Shown in pieces: positions 42,862 to 56,226 of a DNA stretch of 64,000 bases. The stretch comes from Pasteurella sp030783905 (GTDB taxonomy: Bacteria > Pseudomonadota > Gammaproteobacteria > Enterobacterales > Pasteurellaceae): contig CP182107.1 in assembly GCA_051122655.1 (NCBI GenBank), positions 2,046,001 to 2,110,000 on the forward strand, given 5' to 3'. Numbering within the stretch: the stretch's first letter is position 1; each line of letters starts with the position of its first letter. The notes under the pieces are model-generated. The model searched no databases. It had not been told where the DNA came from and saw nothing but the letters and a program-made list of their open reading frames with translations. The position numbers were made by a program, and so were the translations under genes.

Positions 42862-43130
42862 AGTGACCTCCTAATGTTGTAGAAGAACAAAGCGGATTGA
42901 TTCTAGATGAGTCACTTATTTTATATCGACCCATCAATACAAGAATACTCGTCCGAGGGTTAATGAAATAGGTGTATTCCTGAAAACACAAATACGGTTC
43001 AAGTCATCTCTTATATATCATATTTATCCCTGTAGGTAAGTAAATATTTCACTAAAAACCAGTTTGTTTTGCCCTTAATCTCTTTCTGGTGAGAAAAAAC
43101 AGACTATGACAGATTATTTATATAAATGAC
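42862..43130. other. Intergenic region between the permease gene and the rplJ promoter
   Basis: Holds the upstream region of the permease gene. An inverted repeat GAATAC/GTATTC (42943-42948, 42974-42979) is a possible operator; no certain promoter was found. Confidence 0.4.
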
Positions 43131-43159
43131 TTTACAAGACAGGGGATTTCTATTACAAT
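43131..43159 (+). promoter_or_regulatory. Promoter of rplJL-rpoBC
   Basis: TTTACA (43131-43136), exact 17-base spacer, TACAAT (43154-43159). Start near 43166, giving a leader of about 246 bases. Confidence 0.8.
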
Positions 43160-43231
43160 TCCGCTCCTGAATTTTGTCATTTTAGGTGGCAAAATTGTTG
43201 ATGGTGCTTGACCACATTCAAGCCCCGTCCG

Positions 43232-43317
43232 AGACCGTAGGTGAAATGATGGATATCATCTCTTAATTTGCCCTACGTAGATGGTGAACAGACAGAATTT
43301 TCTGCTTCTGGACACCT
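43232..43317 (+). promoter_or_regulatory. L10 leader (ribosomal protein autoregulatory RNA)
   Basis: The leader holds CCGTAGGTG, an inner hairpin GATG-GATAT-CATC (43248-43260), the closing CCTACGTAGATGGTG, and a second hairpin CAGAA-TT-TTCTG ending near GGACACC that can pair with GGTG. The GTAGG...CCTAC stem followed by GTAGATGGTG is the conserved feature of the L10(L12)4-binding leader of the rplJ operon (Rfam class L10_leader). It lets the L10-L7/L12 complex repress translation of rplJ and rplL. Confidence 0.8.
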
Positions 43318-43411
43318 TAGCCTCACAAAATAGTCGTACCAAAGTGCGGTCATTTTTTGAGATTTTTTGTAAATTCCGCTTAGGCGGAGTGTATTCAGGA
43401 GCTAAAAGCCA

Positions 43412-43903
43412 ATGGCATTAAATCTTCAAGACAAACAAGCAATTGTTGCTGAAGTAAACGAAGCAGCCAAAGGTGCCCTATCAGCTGTGATCGCGGATTC
43501 TCGTGGTGTAACAGTAGATAAAATGACTGAATTACGTAAAGTAGCTCGTGAAAACGGTGTTTCAATGCGTGTTGTACGTAATACTTTATTACGTCGTGCG
43601 GTTGAAGGTACTGAATTTGAGTGCTTAAAAGATACGTTTGTCGGTCCAACACTTATCGCATTCTCGACTGAACACCCAGGTGCAGCAGCCCGTTTGTTCA
43701 AAGACTTTGCTAAAGCAAACGATAAGTTTGAAATTAAAGGTGCAGCCTTTGAAGGTAAGATTCAAGATGTTGAATTCTTAGCAACATTACCAACTTACGA
43801 CGAAGCAATTGCACGTTTAATGGGCACAATGAAAGAAGCTGCGGCAGGCAAACTTGTTCGCACTCTTGCGGCATTACGCGACAAATTACAAGAAGCAGCT
43901 TAA
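43412..43903 (+). CDS. rplJ: 50S ribosomal protein L10
   Basis: L10 anchors the L7/L12 dimers on the ribosome stalk. The 163-residue protein begins MALNLQDKQAIVAEVNEAAKG and has the conserved SRGVTVDKMTELRKVARENG; the C-terminal helix binds L7/L12. AGGAGC precedes the ATG. Controlled by the L10 leader upstream. Confidence 0.99.
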   Translation: MALNLQDKQAIVAEVNEAAKGALSAVIADSRGVTVDKMTELRKVARENGVSMRVVRNTLLRRAVEGTEFECLKDTFVGPTLIAFSTEHPGAAARLFKDFAKANDKFEIKGAAFEGKIQDVEFLATLPTYDEAIARLMGTMKEAAAGKLVRTLAALRDKLQEAA

Positions 43904-43954
43904 TCCAGCGGTTTCTTAACTCGTTTAACTTTTTTACTTTAGGAATTGATTGTT

Positions 43955-44323
43955 ATGTCATTAACTAACGAACAAATCATTGAAGCGATCGCTTCTAAAT
44001 CTGTCACTGAAATCGTAGAATTAATCGCTGCGATGGAAGAAAAATTTGGTGTATCTGCAGCGGCAGCAGCAGTAGCAGTAGCAGCAGGTCCAGCTGAAGC
44101 AGCTGAAGAGAAAACTGAATTCGACGTAGTACTTGCAGGTGCTGGTGCGAACAAAGTTGCAGTAATCAAAGCAGTACGTGGTGCAACTGGTTTAGGCTTA
44201 AAAGAAGCGAAAGACTTAGTTGAATCTGCTCCAGCAGTATTGAAAGAAGGTATCTCTAAAGCTGAAGCTGAAGCACTTAAGAAAGAATTAGAAGAAGCTG
44301 GTGCACAAGTAGAAGTTAAATAA
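43955..44323 (+). CDS. rplL: 50S ribosomal protein L7/L12
   Basis: The stalk protein that recruits translational GTPases. It has an N-terminal dimerisation domain (MSLTNEQIIEAI), an Ala-rich hinge (about residues 36-55) and a C-terminal factor-binding domain (KVAVIKAVRGATGLGLKEAK). The frame includes a TTG at 43946, but the ATG at 43955 matches the conserved start (122 residues) and has AGGAATT upstream. Confidence 0.99.
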   Translation: MSLTNEQIIEAIASKSVTEIVELIAAMEEKFGVSAAAAAVAVAAGPAEAAEEKTEFDVVLAGAGANKVAVIKAVRGATGLGLKEAKDLVESAPAVLKEGISKAEAEALKKELEEAGAQVEVK

Positions 44324-44356
44324 TTTTGACTGACTTGTAAGCCCTTCTAAGGCTCG

Positions 44357-44387
44357 ATGGCTGGTGGTTTTTCCATCAGCCATTTTG
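44357..44387 (+). terminator. Attenuator between rplL and rpoB
   Basis: ATGGCTGGTGG/CCATCAGCCAT with loop TTTTT and one G-U pair, followed by TTTTG. It is where the partial terminator in the E. coli rplL-rpoB spacer lies, which lowers rpoBC expression below that of ribosomal proteins. Confidence 0.8.
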
Positions 44388-44597
44388 TGCTATCAAAACA
44401 GAACAAATTTTTCCGTTTAATTTTTCTGTTTTTCTTCTCAAGTTAATTACGTTCACATAATTTGGGAATTCCGCTCATCAGAAGTAAGGTTCAGAGTGCG
44501 GCATCTGGAAACGGTATCTTTACACGCATACATAATGCTCGCGCAACAACATCAGCATTGTGTATTTGGTTCACTGAAACACAAGCAGAGGAACCCT

Positions 44598-47500
44598 ATG
44601 GTTTACTCCTACACAGAGAAAAAACGTATTCGTAAAGACTTCGGCAAACGTCCGCAAGTTTTAAATGTACCTTATTTATTAACTATCCAACTTGATTCTT
44701 TCGATAAATTTATTCAAAGAGATCCTGAAGGTCAACAAGGTTTAGAAGCAGCATTTCGCTCCGTATTTCCAATTGTTAGCAATAACGGCAACACAGAATT
44801 ACAATATGTAAGCTATCAATTAGGTGAGCCCGTATTTGATGTCAGAGAATGCCAAATCCGTGGCACCACTTATGCTGCCCCATTACGTGTAAAATTACGC
44901 TTAGTCAGCTACGACAAAGACGCAGCACCAGGCACGATCAAAGATATTAAAGAACAAGAAGTTTACATGGGTGAAATCCCATTAATGACCGATAACGGTA
45001 CCTTTGTGATTAACGGTACTGAGCGTGTTATCGTGTCGCAATTACACCGTAGCCCGGGCGTATTCTTTGATTCTGACAAAGGTAAAACACATTCTTCAGG
45101 TAAAGTATTATATAACGCAAGAATTATCCCTTACCGTGGTTCATGGTTAGACTTTGAATTCGATCCAAAAGATAACTTATATGCACGTATCGACCGTCGT
45201 CGTAAATTGCCTGCAACCATCATTCTACGCGCGTTAAATTACACCACCGAGCAAATTTTAGATCTTTTCTTTGATAAGGTTGTTTTTGAAATCAGCAATA
45301 ACAAATTATTGATGACCTTAGTGCCAGAAAGATTACGTGGTGAAACTGCGACTTTTGATATTGAAGCAAACGGCAAAGTGTATGTTGAACGTGGTCGTCG
45401 TATTACTGCCCGTCATATCCGTGCGCTTGAGAAAGATCAAGTGACCCAAGTGGAAGTGCCAACTGAATATATTGTGGGCAAAGTAGCGGCAAAAGATTAT
45501 GTGGATTTAGAGTCGGGTGAAATTGTTTGTCCAGCGAATATGGAAATCTCATTAGAGATGTTAGCTAAACTTGCTCAAGCAGGTTATAAAACGATTGAGA
45601 CCCTTTTCACTAACGACTTAGATTACGGTCCTTATATTTCAGAAACGTTACGTGTCGATCCGTCAAGCGATCGTTTAAGTGCGTTAGTTGAAATTTACCG
45701 TATGATGCGTCCAGGTGAACCACCAACAAAAGAAGCGGCAGAAGGCTTATTCGATAATTTGTTCTTCTCATCAGACCGTTATGATCTATCTGCGGTAGGT
45801 CGTATGAAATTCAACCGCTCTTTAGGCATTGATGAAGAGACAGGTAGTGGTATTTTAAGTAACGATGACATCATCGGTGTCATGAAAAAACTGATCGAGA
45901 TCCGTAACGGTCGTGGCGAAGTGGATGATATTGACCACTTAGGTAACCGTCGTATTCGTTCAGTCGGTGAAATGGCAGAGAACCAATTCCGTATTGGTTT
46001 AGTGCGTGTAGAAAGAGCGGTGAAAGAGCGTTTATCTTTAGGTGATTTAGATGCGGTGACACCACAAGATTTAATCAACGCGAAACCAATTTCAGCAGCA
46101 GTCAAAGAATTCTTTGGTTCGTCACAACTTTCCCAATTCATGGATCAAAACAACCCGTTATCAGAAGTCACGCATAAACGTCGTATTTCTGCATTAGGTC
46201 CGGGTGGTTTGACTCGTGAACGAGCAGGCTTCGAGGTGCGAGACGTTCACGCAACGCACTATGGTCGTGTGTGTCCAATCGAAACCCCAGAGGGTCCAAA
46301 CATCGGTTTGATCAACTCACTTTCTGTTTATGCGCGTACGAATGACTATGGTTTCTTAGAAACCCCATACCGTAAAGTCGTCAATGGTCAAGTGACGGAA
46401 GAAATTGAATATTTATCGGCGATTGAAGAAGGTAAATATGTGATCGCACAGGCGAACTCCAATCTTGATGAAGAGTTACGCTTTACTGATGCGTTCGTCA
46501 CTTGTCGTGGTGAACACGGTGAATCGGGGTTATATCGTCCAGATGAAATCCACTATATGGACGTTTCCACTCAACAAGTGGTATCTGTTGCGGCTGCGTT
46601 AATTCCATTCCTTGAACACGACGATGCGAACCGTGCGTTGATGGGTGCGAACATGCAACGTCAAGCGGTGCCAACATTACGTGCGGACAAACCATTAGTC
46701 GGTACCGGTATTGAGAAAGCTGTAGCGGTTGACTCTGGTGTGACCGTGATCGCAAAACGTGGTGGTACGGTGCAATATGTTGATGCATCACGTATCGTGG
46801 TGAAAGTCAACGAAGATGAAACTATCCCAGGTGAAGCGGGTATTGACATTTATAATCTTGTGAAATACACCCGTTCAAACCAAAATACTTGTATTAACCA
46901 AATTCCTTGTGTGTCATTAGGTGAGCCTATTGGTCGTGGCGAAGTGTTAGCCGATGGTCCTTCAACAGACTTAGGTGAATTAGCCCTTGGTCAAAATATG
47001 CGTGTAGCGTTCATGCCTTGGAATGGTTATAACTTCGAAGACTCCATGTTAGTGTCTGAGCGTGTAGTACAAGAAGATCGTTTCACGACTATTCACATTC
47101 AAGAACTTTCTTGTGTCGCACGTGATACCAAATTAGGTTCAGAAGAAATCACCGCCGATATTCCAAACGTAGGTGAAGCGGCATTAAGCAAATTAGATGA
47201 ATCAGGTATTGTTTACATCGGCGCTGAAGTAAAAGGCGGCGATATTCTTGTGGGTAAAGTGACACCAAAAGGTGAAACACAATTAACCCCAGAAGAAAAA
47301 TTATTACGTGCGATCTTCGGTGAAAAAGCTTCTGATGTGAAAGATTCTTCATTGCGTGTACCAAACAGCGTATCGGGTACGGTTATCGACGTACAGGTCT
47401 TCACTCGCGATGGTGTTGAAAAAGACAAACGTGCACTTGAAATTGAAGAAATGCAATTAAAACAAGCGAAAAAAGACCTTGTGGAAGAATTAGAAATCCT

Positions 47501-48626
47501 TGAGGCTGGCTTGTTTACTCGTGTGCGTAACTTGCTTATCGCAGGTGGTTTCGAGGCGAAAAACTTAGATAAATTAGACCGCACTAAATGGTTAGAGCAA
47601 TCATTAAGTGATGAAGCACAACAAAACCAATTAGAGCAACTTGCGGAACAATACGAAGAATTACGTAAAGAATTCGAACGTAAGTTAGAAGTGCAACGTG
47701 GCAAGATCATCCAAGGTGATGATTTAGCACCGGGCGTGTTGAAAGTGGTGAAAGTGTACCTTGCGGTGAAACGTCAGATCCAACCTGGTGATAAAATGGC
47801 GGGTCGTCACGGTAACAAAGGGGTTATCTCAAAAATCAACCCTGTTGAAGATATGCCATACGATGAAAACGGCCAACCAGTTGATATCGTGTTGAACCCA
47901 CTGGGCGTTCCATCACGTATGAACATCGGTCAGATCTTAGAAACTCACTTAGGTTTAGCAGCGAAAGGGATTGGTGACAAGATCAATGCGATGATCAAAC
48001 AACAGCAAGACGTGGCGAAATTGCGTGAATACATGCAAAAAGCCTACGACTTGGGTCACGGCTCACAAAAAGTGGATTTAAGCACCTTCTCTGATGAAGA
48101 AGTGATGCGTTTAGCGCAAAACTTACGTAAAGGTTTACCGCTTGCCACCCCAGTATTCGATGGTGCTCATGAAAGCGAAATCAAAGGCTTATTAGAATTA
48201 GGCGGCTTACCAACTTCAGGTCAAATTACCTTATTCGACGGCCGTACGGGTGAGAAATTTGAGCGTCCAGTTACCGTGGGTTACATGTATATGCTCAAAT
48301 TGAACCACTTAGTTGATGACAAAATGCATGCACGTTCAACGGGTTCTTATAGCTTGGTAACACAACAACCATTGGGTGGTAAAGCCCAATTCGGTGGTCA
48401 ACGTTTCGGTGAGATGGAGGTGTGGGCACTTGAAGCATACGGTGCAGCTTATACCTTACAAGAAATGTTAACGGTGAAATCCGATGACGTGAACGGCCGT
48501 ACGAAGATGTATAAAAACATCGTCGGTGGCACACATCAAATGGATCCAGGCACACCAGAATCTTTCAATGTAATTATGAAAGAAATCCGCTCGCTTGGTA
48601 TCAACATTGATTTAGATGAAGATTAA
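44598..48626 (+). CDS. rpoB: RNA polymerase beta subunit
   Basis: Catalytic core subunit, 1342 residues, the length of the E. coli protein. The open frame starts at 44496, but the ATG at 44598 (MVYSYTEKKRIRKDFGKR) has AGAGGAA upstream and matches the conserved start. The rifampicin region (FFGSSQLSQFMDQNNPLSEV, THKRRISALGPGG) has wild-type Asp516, His526 and Ser531 (E. coli numbers), so rifampicin sensitivity is predicted. The GDKMAGRHGNKGV segment near the catalytic centre is intact. Confidence 0.99.
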   Translation: MVYSYTEKKRIRKDFGKRPQVLNVPYLLTIQLDSFDKFIQRDPEGQQGLEAAFRSVFPIVSNNGNTELQYVSYQLGEPVFDVRECQIRGTTYAAPLRVKLRLVSYDKDAAPGTIKDIKEQEVYMGEIPLMTDNGTFVINGTERVIVSQLHRSPGVFFDSDKGKTHSSGKVLYNARIIPYRGSWLDFEFDPKDNLYARIDRRRKLPATIILRALNYTTEQILDLFFDKVVFEISNNKLLMTLVPERLRGETATFDIEANGKVYVERGRRITARHIRALEKDQVTQVEVPTEYIVGKVAAKDYVDLESGEIVCPANMEISLEMLAKLAQAGYKTIETLFTNDLDYGPYISETLRVDPSSDRLSALVEIYRMMRPGEPPTKEAAEGLFDNLFFSSDRYDLSAVGRMKFNRSLGIDEETGSGILSNDDIIGVMKKLIEIRNGRGEVDDIDHLGNRRIRSVGEMAENQFRIGLVRVERAVKERLSLGDLDAVTPQDLINAKPISAAVKEFFGSSQLSQFMDQNNPLSEVTHKRRISALGPGGLTRERAGFEVRDVHATHYGRVCPIETPEGPNIGLINSLSVYARTNDYGFLETPYRKVVNGQVTEEIEYLSAIEEGKYVIAQANSNLDEELRFTDAFVTCRGEHGESGLYRPDEIHYMDVSTQQVVSVAAALIPFLEHDDANRALMGANMQRQAVPTLRADKPLVGTGIEKAVAVDSGVTVIAKRGGTVQYVDASRIVVKVNEDETIPGEAGIDIYNLVKYTRSNQNTCINQIPCVSLGEPIGRGEVLADGPSTDLGELALGQNMRVAFMPWNGYNFEDSMLVSERVVQEDRFTTIHIQELSCVARDTKLGSEEITADIPNVGEAALSKLDESGIVYIGAEVKGGDILVGKVTPKGETQLTPEEKLLRAIFGEKASDVKDSSLRVPNSVSGTVIDVQVFTRDGVEKDKRALEIEEMQLKQAKKDLVEELEILEAGLFTRVRNLLIAGGFEAKNLDKLDRTKWLEQSLSDEAQQNQLEQLAEQYEELRKEFERKLEVQRGKIIQGDDLAPGVLKVVKVYLAVKRQIQPGDKMAGRHGNKGVISKINPVEDMPYDENGQPVDIVLNPLGVPSRMNIGQILETHLGLAAKGIGDKINAMIKQQQDVAKLREYMQKAYDLGHGSQKVDLSTFSDEEVMRLAQNLRKGLPLATPVFDGAHESEIKGLLELGGLPTSGQITLFDGRTGEKFERPVTVGYMYMLKLNHLVDDKMHARSTGSYSLVTQQPLGGKAQFGGQRFGEMEVWALEAYGAAYTLQEMLTVKSDDVNGRTKMYKNIVGGTHQMDPGTPESFNVIMKEIRSLGINIDLDED

Positions 48627-48667
48627 TCTGACATCATAACCAAGCTTGGTGTAAAGCAAAGTACGCG

Positions 48668-48706
48668 CAAGTGCGGTGTAAAATAAAAACGTTTTGACCG
48701 CACTTG
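48668..48706. repeat. Inverted uptake-signal pair between rpoB and rpoC
   Basis: CAAGTGCGGT (48668-48677) and ACCGCACTTG (48697-48706) form a 10-base stem with a 19-base loop. There is no T tract after it, so full termination is unlikely, which fits the need to keep rpoC expressed. It ends 30 bases before the rpoC start. Confidence 0.8.
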
Positions 48707-48736
48707 AATAAGTTTAACTCCGACAGGAGCAAATCT

Positions 48737-52990
<4,254 letters not shown>

Positions 52991-53007
52991 ACCGGATTAA
53001 GTCCAAA

Positions 53008-53034
53008 GACCCGAGCCTTAGGTTCGGGTTTTTT
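53008..53034 (+). terminator. Terminator of the rpoBC operon
   Basis: ACCCGA-G-CC-TTA-GG-T-TCGGGT stem (53009-53029) with a T run after it, 20 bases past the rpoC stop. Confidence 0.9.
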
Positions 53035-53065
53035 ATTCGCTAAATTGTTAAATTCCCTTTATAAT

Positions 53066-53112
53066 GACCGCACTTATTTCAGTCCTGACGGCAAAAAGTG
53101 CGGTCATTTTTT
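53066..53112 (+). terminator. Second terminator-like hairpin from inverted uptake signals
   Basis: GACCGCACTT (53066-53075) and AAGTGCGGTC (53096-53105), 20-base loop, then ATTTTTTG. It ends only 20 bases before nudC. A TATAAT at 53060-53065 directly abuts the left arm and may be the nudC -10; a transcript started there would miss part of the stem. Confidence 0.7.
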
Positions 53113-53132
53113 GCAATATTTTGTGAGCTTAT

Positions 53133-53927
53133 ATGAATGCGATTCAACCTAACGATGTAGGCTATTGGTTATTAACGCAAGATTCAGCCTTGCATTTAAT
53201 TCATGGCGAATTACCTCAAGGTAAAGCATCAGATTTCCAACTGCAAGGGTTAAATGGCATGATTATTGGTGAAATCAATCAGCAGCCTTTGTGGTTAGTC
53301 GAAGAGATTGTACAAGATCAGCGAGAATATTTCTCTTTACGTAGCTTATTATCCTTGCCAGAAACTCAGTTTAATTTGCTTAACCGTGGTGTTGAGCTGA
53401 ATCACTTTTTTAAAACCCACCGTTTTTGTGGCAAATGTGGTCATCCTACTCACATTGCCCATAATGAATGGGCAATCCAATGTCAAAATCCATCCTGTTT
53501 ACACCGCTCTTATCCTGTTATTTGTCCTTGTATTATTGTGGCGGTACGCCGTGGTCAGCAAATTTTACTCGCCAATCATCAACGCCATAAAGGTGGGATT
53601 TATACCACCTTAGCGGGATTTGTTGAAGTGGGCGAGACCTTCGAACAAGCGGTTTATCGAGAAGTGTTTGAGGAAACAGGGATTAGAGTGCGAAACTTGC
53701 GTTATTTTGGTAGCCAACCTTGGGCGTTTCCAAATTCAGCCATGGTGGGATTTTTAGCGGATTACGAAAGTGGTGAAATCTGTTTACAAGAAGAGGAAAT
53801 CTGTGATGCGAAATGGTTTTATTATGATGCCGTATTACCTGAGCTGCCGCCCAAAGGGACGATTGCACTGAAACTCATCAAGCATACATTACAGTTGTGT
53901 GCAGAGGACGAAAGGAAAGCAACATGA
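53133..53927 (+). CDS. nudC: NAD(H) pyrophosphatase / NAD-RNA decapping hydrolase NudC
   Basis: NudC hydrolyses NADH to NMNH and AMP and removes NAD caps from RNA 5' ends. The 264-residue protein has a zinc ribbon (CGKCG, then CQNPSC) in the middle, the Nudix box GFVEVGETFEQAVYREVFEE with TGI after it, and the NADH-specific motif SQPWAFPNS. The last four bases overlap the hemE start as ATGA, so translation is coupled. Confidence 0.95.
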   Translation: MNAIQPNDVGYWLLTQDSALHLIHGELPQGKASDFQLQGLNGMIIGEINQQPLWLVEEIVQDQREYFSLRSLLSLPETQFNLLNRGVELNHFFKTHRFCGKCGHPTHIAHNEWAIQCQNPSCLHRSYPVICPCIIVAVRRGQQILLANHQRHKGGIYTTLAGFVEVGETFEQAVYREVFEETGIRVRNLRYFGSQPWAFPNSAMVGFLADYESGEICLQEEEICDAKWFYYDAVLPELPPKGTIALKLIKHTLQLCAEDERKAT

Positions 53928-54988
53928 CAACATTAAAAAATGATCGTTATTTAAAAGCGTTATTACGGGAACCGGTGGACATGACGCCCGTTTGGATGAT
54001 GCGTCAAGCCGGGCGTTATTTACCTGAATATCGGGCAACCAGAGCGATTGCTGGCGATTTTATGTCGTTATGTTGCAATGCGGAGCTGGCTTGCGAAGTC
54101 ACCTTGCAACCATTACGGCGTTATGCATTAGATGCGGCAATTTTGTTTTCCGATATTTTAACGATTCCTGATGCAATGGGGTTAGGTTTAAGCTTTGGTG
54201 TGGGCGAAGGGCCGAAATTTGCTCATCCCATTGAAAGCAAAAGTGCGGTGCAAAACTTACCGATTCCCGATCCCGAAGGGGAATTGCAATATGTGATGAA
54301 TGCCGTGCGTACCATTCGCCGTGAATTAAAGGGGGAGGTACCGTTAATTGGTTTTTCAGGCAGCCCTTGGACATTAGCGACTTACATGGTCGAAGGGGGA
54401 AGCAGTAAAGCCTTCACTAAAATAAAAAAAATGCTGTATGCTGATCCCCAATTATTGCATCAATTATTAGATAAACTGGCGGATAGCGTCATACTATATC
54501 TCAATGCTCAAATCAAAGCGGGGGCACAGTCAGTGATGATCTTTGATACATGGGGTGGGGTGTTAGGGCATCGTGAGTATCTGGCTTTTTCCTTGTACTA
54601 TATGCACAAAATTGTCGAGGGATTAATTCGACACCATGAAGGTCGAAAAGTCCCCGTCACCTTATTTACGAAAGGTGGAGGAATGTGGCTAGACGCGATG
54701 GCAGAAACTGGCTGTGATGCACTTGGATTGGACTGGACGGTCAACCTGGCGGAGGCAAAAGCACGCGTTGGGCATAAAGTGGCATTACAGGGTAATATGG
54801 ATCCATCGGTGCTCTATGCCTCACCTGATCGTATTGAGCAAGAAGTGCGGTCTATTTTGGCGGATTTTGGCGAGGGATCGGGGCATGTGTTCAATTTAGG
54901 ACATGGTATCCACCAAGATGTGCCAGCACAAAGCCCCCATGTGTTGGTTGAGGCTATTCATCACTTTTCTAAACCCTATCATCAATAA
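53924..54988 (+). CDS. hemE: Uroporphyrinogen decarboxylase
   Basis: HemE decarboxylates the four acetate groups of uroporphyrinogen III to give coproporphyrinogen III in haem synthesis. The 354-residue protein has the signature PVWMMRQAGRYLPEYR and the second motif IGFSGSPWTLATYMVEG, with FDTWGGVLG near the active site. An upstream ATG at 53897 lies in the nudC gene; the start at 53924 with AAAGGA upstream fits the conserved length. Operon nudC-hemE-yjaG. Confidence 0.97.
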   Translation: MTTLKNDRYLKALLREPVDMTPVWMMRQAGRYLPEYRATRAIAGDFMSLCCNAELACEVTLQPLRRYALDAAILFSDILTIPDAMGLGLSFGVGEGPKFAHPIESKSAVQNLPIPDPEGELQYVMNAVRTIRRELKGEVPLIGFSGSPWTLATYMVEGGSSKAFTKIKKMLYADPQLLHQLLDKLADSVILYLNAQIKAGAQSVMIFDTWGGVLGHREYLAFSLYYMHKIVEGLIRHHEGRKVPVTLFTKGGGMWLDAMAETGCDALGLDWTVNLAEAKARVGHKVALQGNMDPSVLYASPDRIEQEVRSILADFGEGSGHVFNLGHGIHQDVPAQSPHVLVEAIHHFSKPYHQ

Positions 54989-55002
54989 TACGCAGGAGAA
55001 TT

Positions 55003-55593
55003 ATGCGAAACCCTATTCATAAGCGCCTAGAAAACCTTGACACTTGGCAACATGTTACCTTTATGGCATGCCTTTGTGAGCGCATGTTACCGAATTATCA
55101 ACTATTTTGTCAGGTGATTGAACAAGAAGAACAAGCGAAAATCTATCAGAATATTTTGAATCTGGTTTGGGAGCAGTTGACCGTCAAAGGGGCAAAAATC
55201 AATTTTGAAAGCCAGTTAGAAAAATTAGAAAACATCATTCCTGATTTAAATGAGCATCAATTTTATGGTGCACTGCCTGCAGTGGATGCGTGTGAAGCAC
55301 TGGCTGAACTTTTACATACGCTGGTTGCGGGTTCAAGTTTAGAACAAGCGATTAAAATAAGCCAATTATCCTTACAAACCGTGGCGACTTTTTTAGAACA
55401 ACAGGCTGAGCAGGAATTATCCGAAAAAGCCTTAAAAGAAAGCGAAGAAATACAACAAGAATTGGACCTCCAATGGCTTATTTACCGTACTTTGAAAGAG
55501 TGTGAGACTCGTAATATTGCATTGATTTTGGACTTGAAAAATGAGCTACGTAGTACCGGAATCTCCAATATCGGTATAGAAAATGAGCAATAA
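55003..55593 (+). CDS. yjaG: YjaG family protein (DUF416)
   Basis: A 196-residue, largely helical soluble protein of the DUF416 family. Conserved pieces are FMACLCERMLPNY and GALPAVDACEALAELLH. Its function is unknown. It lies between hemE and hupA as in E. coli (where nfi is also present between them; nfi is absent here). GCAGGAGAATT before the ATG is a good ribosome site. Confidence 0.9.
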   Translation: MRNPIHKRLENLDTWQHVTFMACLCERMLPNYQLFCQVIEQEEQAKIYQNILNLVWEQLTVKGAKINFESQLEKLENIIPDLNEHQFYGALPAVDACEALAELLHTLVAGSSLEQAIKISQLSLQTVATFLEQQAEQELSEKALKESEEIQQELDLQWLIYRTLKECETRNIALILDLKNELRSTGISNIGIENEQ

Positions 55594-55744
55594 TGTGATG
55601 TTTATAACAAATTTTGAAAATCTTGCTTTGTTTTATAGCAAACTTAGATTAAGCTTGGCATTGCTGTATCTACAGTAATCATTTTATCGGAAACACATCA
55701 TGTCTTTCCTCACGATTTAAATAAAAAGTAGAAGGTATTTATTT

Positions 55745-56017
55745 ATGAACAAAACGGATTTAATTGATGCGATTGCAAGTGCGGCGGATTTAAATAAGAA
55801 GCAAGCAAAAGCAGCATTAGAAGCAACTCTAGAAGCCATTTCTGGTAGTTTAAAAGCGGGTGAACCAGTGCAATTAATCGGCTTTGGTACATTCAAAGTA
55901 AATTCACGCAAAGCCCGTACAGGTCGTAACCCACAAACAGGTGCAGAAATCAAAATTGCTGCTTCTAAAGTGCCTGCTTTTGTTGCAGGTAAAGCCCTAA
56001 AAGATGCGGTCAAATAA
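55745..56017 (+). CDS. hupA: Nucleoid protein HU, alpha-type
   Basis: HU bends and compacts DNA. The 90-residue protein has the conserved start MNKTDLIDAIASAADLNKKQAK, VQLIGFGTFKVNSRKARTGR and the DNA-binding arm GRNPQTGAEIKIAASKVPAF. The position after hemE-yjaG points to the hupA orthologue. A 150-base gap upstream should hold its own promoter. Confidence 0.97.
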   Translation: MNKTDLIDAIASAADLNKKQAKAALEATLEAISGSLKAGEPVQLIGFGTFKVNSRKARTGRNPQTGAEIKIAASKVPAFVAGKALKDAVK

Positions 56018-56042
56018 TTAAGTCATACTTTTTCATATTGCT

Positions 56043-56075
56043 AAAAAGCTCTGTGCCTATCACAGAGCTTTTTTT
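56043..56075 (+). terminator. Terminator after hupA
   Basis: AAAAAGCTCTGTG and CACAGAGCTTTTT with loop CCTAT, then more T. A perfect stem. Confidence 0.93.
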
Positions 56076-56226
56076 ATATTATGCACATAACTACTCCAAA
56101 TGATTTCATTTTTTTGTATTTAATATTTGCATAAAATGAGCCGCTAACTATAATGACCCACATGTTTATAACTTTTACTTTAGCGTAAACTTAACACATT
56201 ACACTTTTTATAAAAAGGAGAACACT

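Noticed and set aside
43966..44100. Ala-rich repeat-like codons in rplL (GCA/GCT runs)
   Set aside because: This is the normal flexible hinge of L7/L12, not a contingency repeat.
44496..44597. N-terminal extension of rpoB by 34 codons
   Set aside because: No family member has it; a good ribosome site and the conserved start are at 44598.
45779..47710. Long antisense open frames within rpoB and rpoC (for example 47213-47710 and 51883-52272 on the minus strand)
   Set aside because: They mirror the strong codon bias of highly expressed genes, have no ribosome sites and low-complexity Ser/Thr/Arg-rich products. They are shadows.
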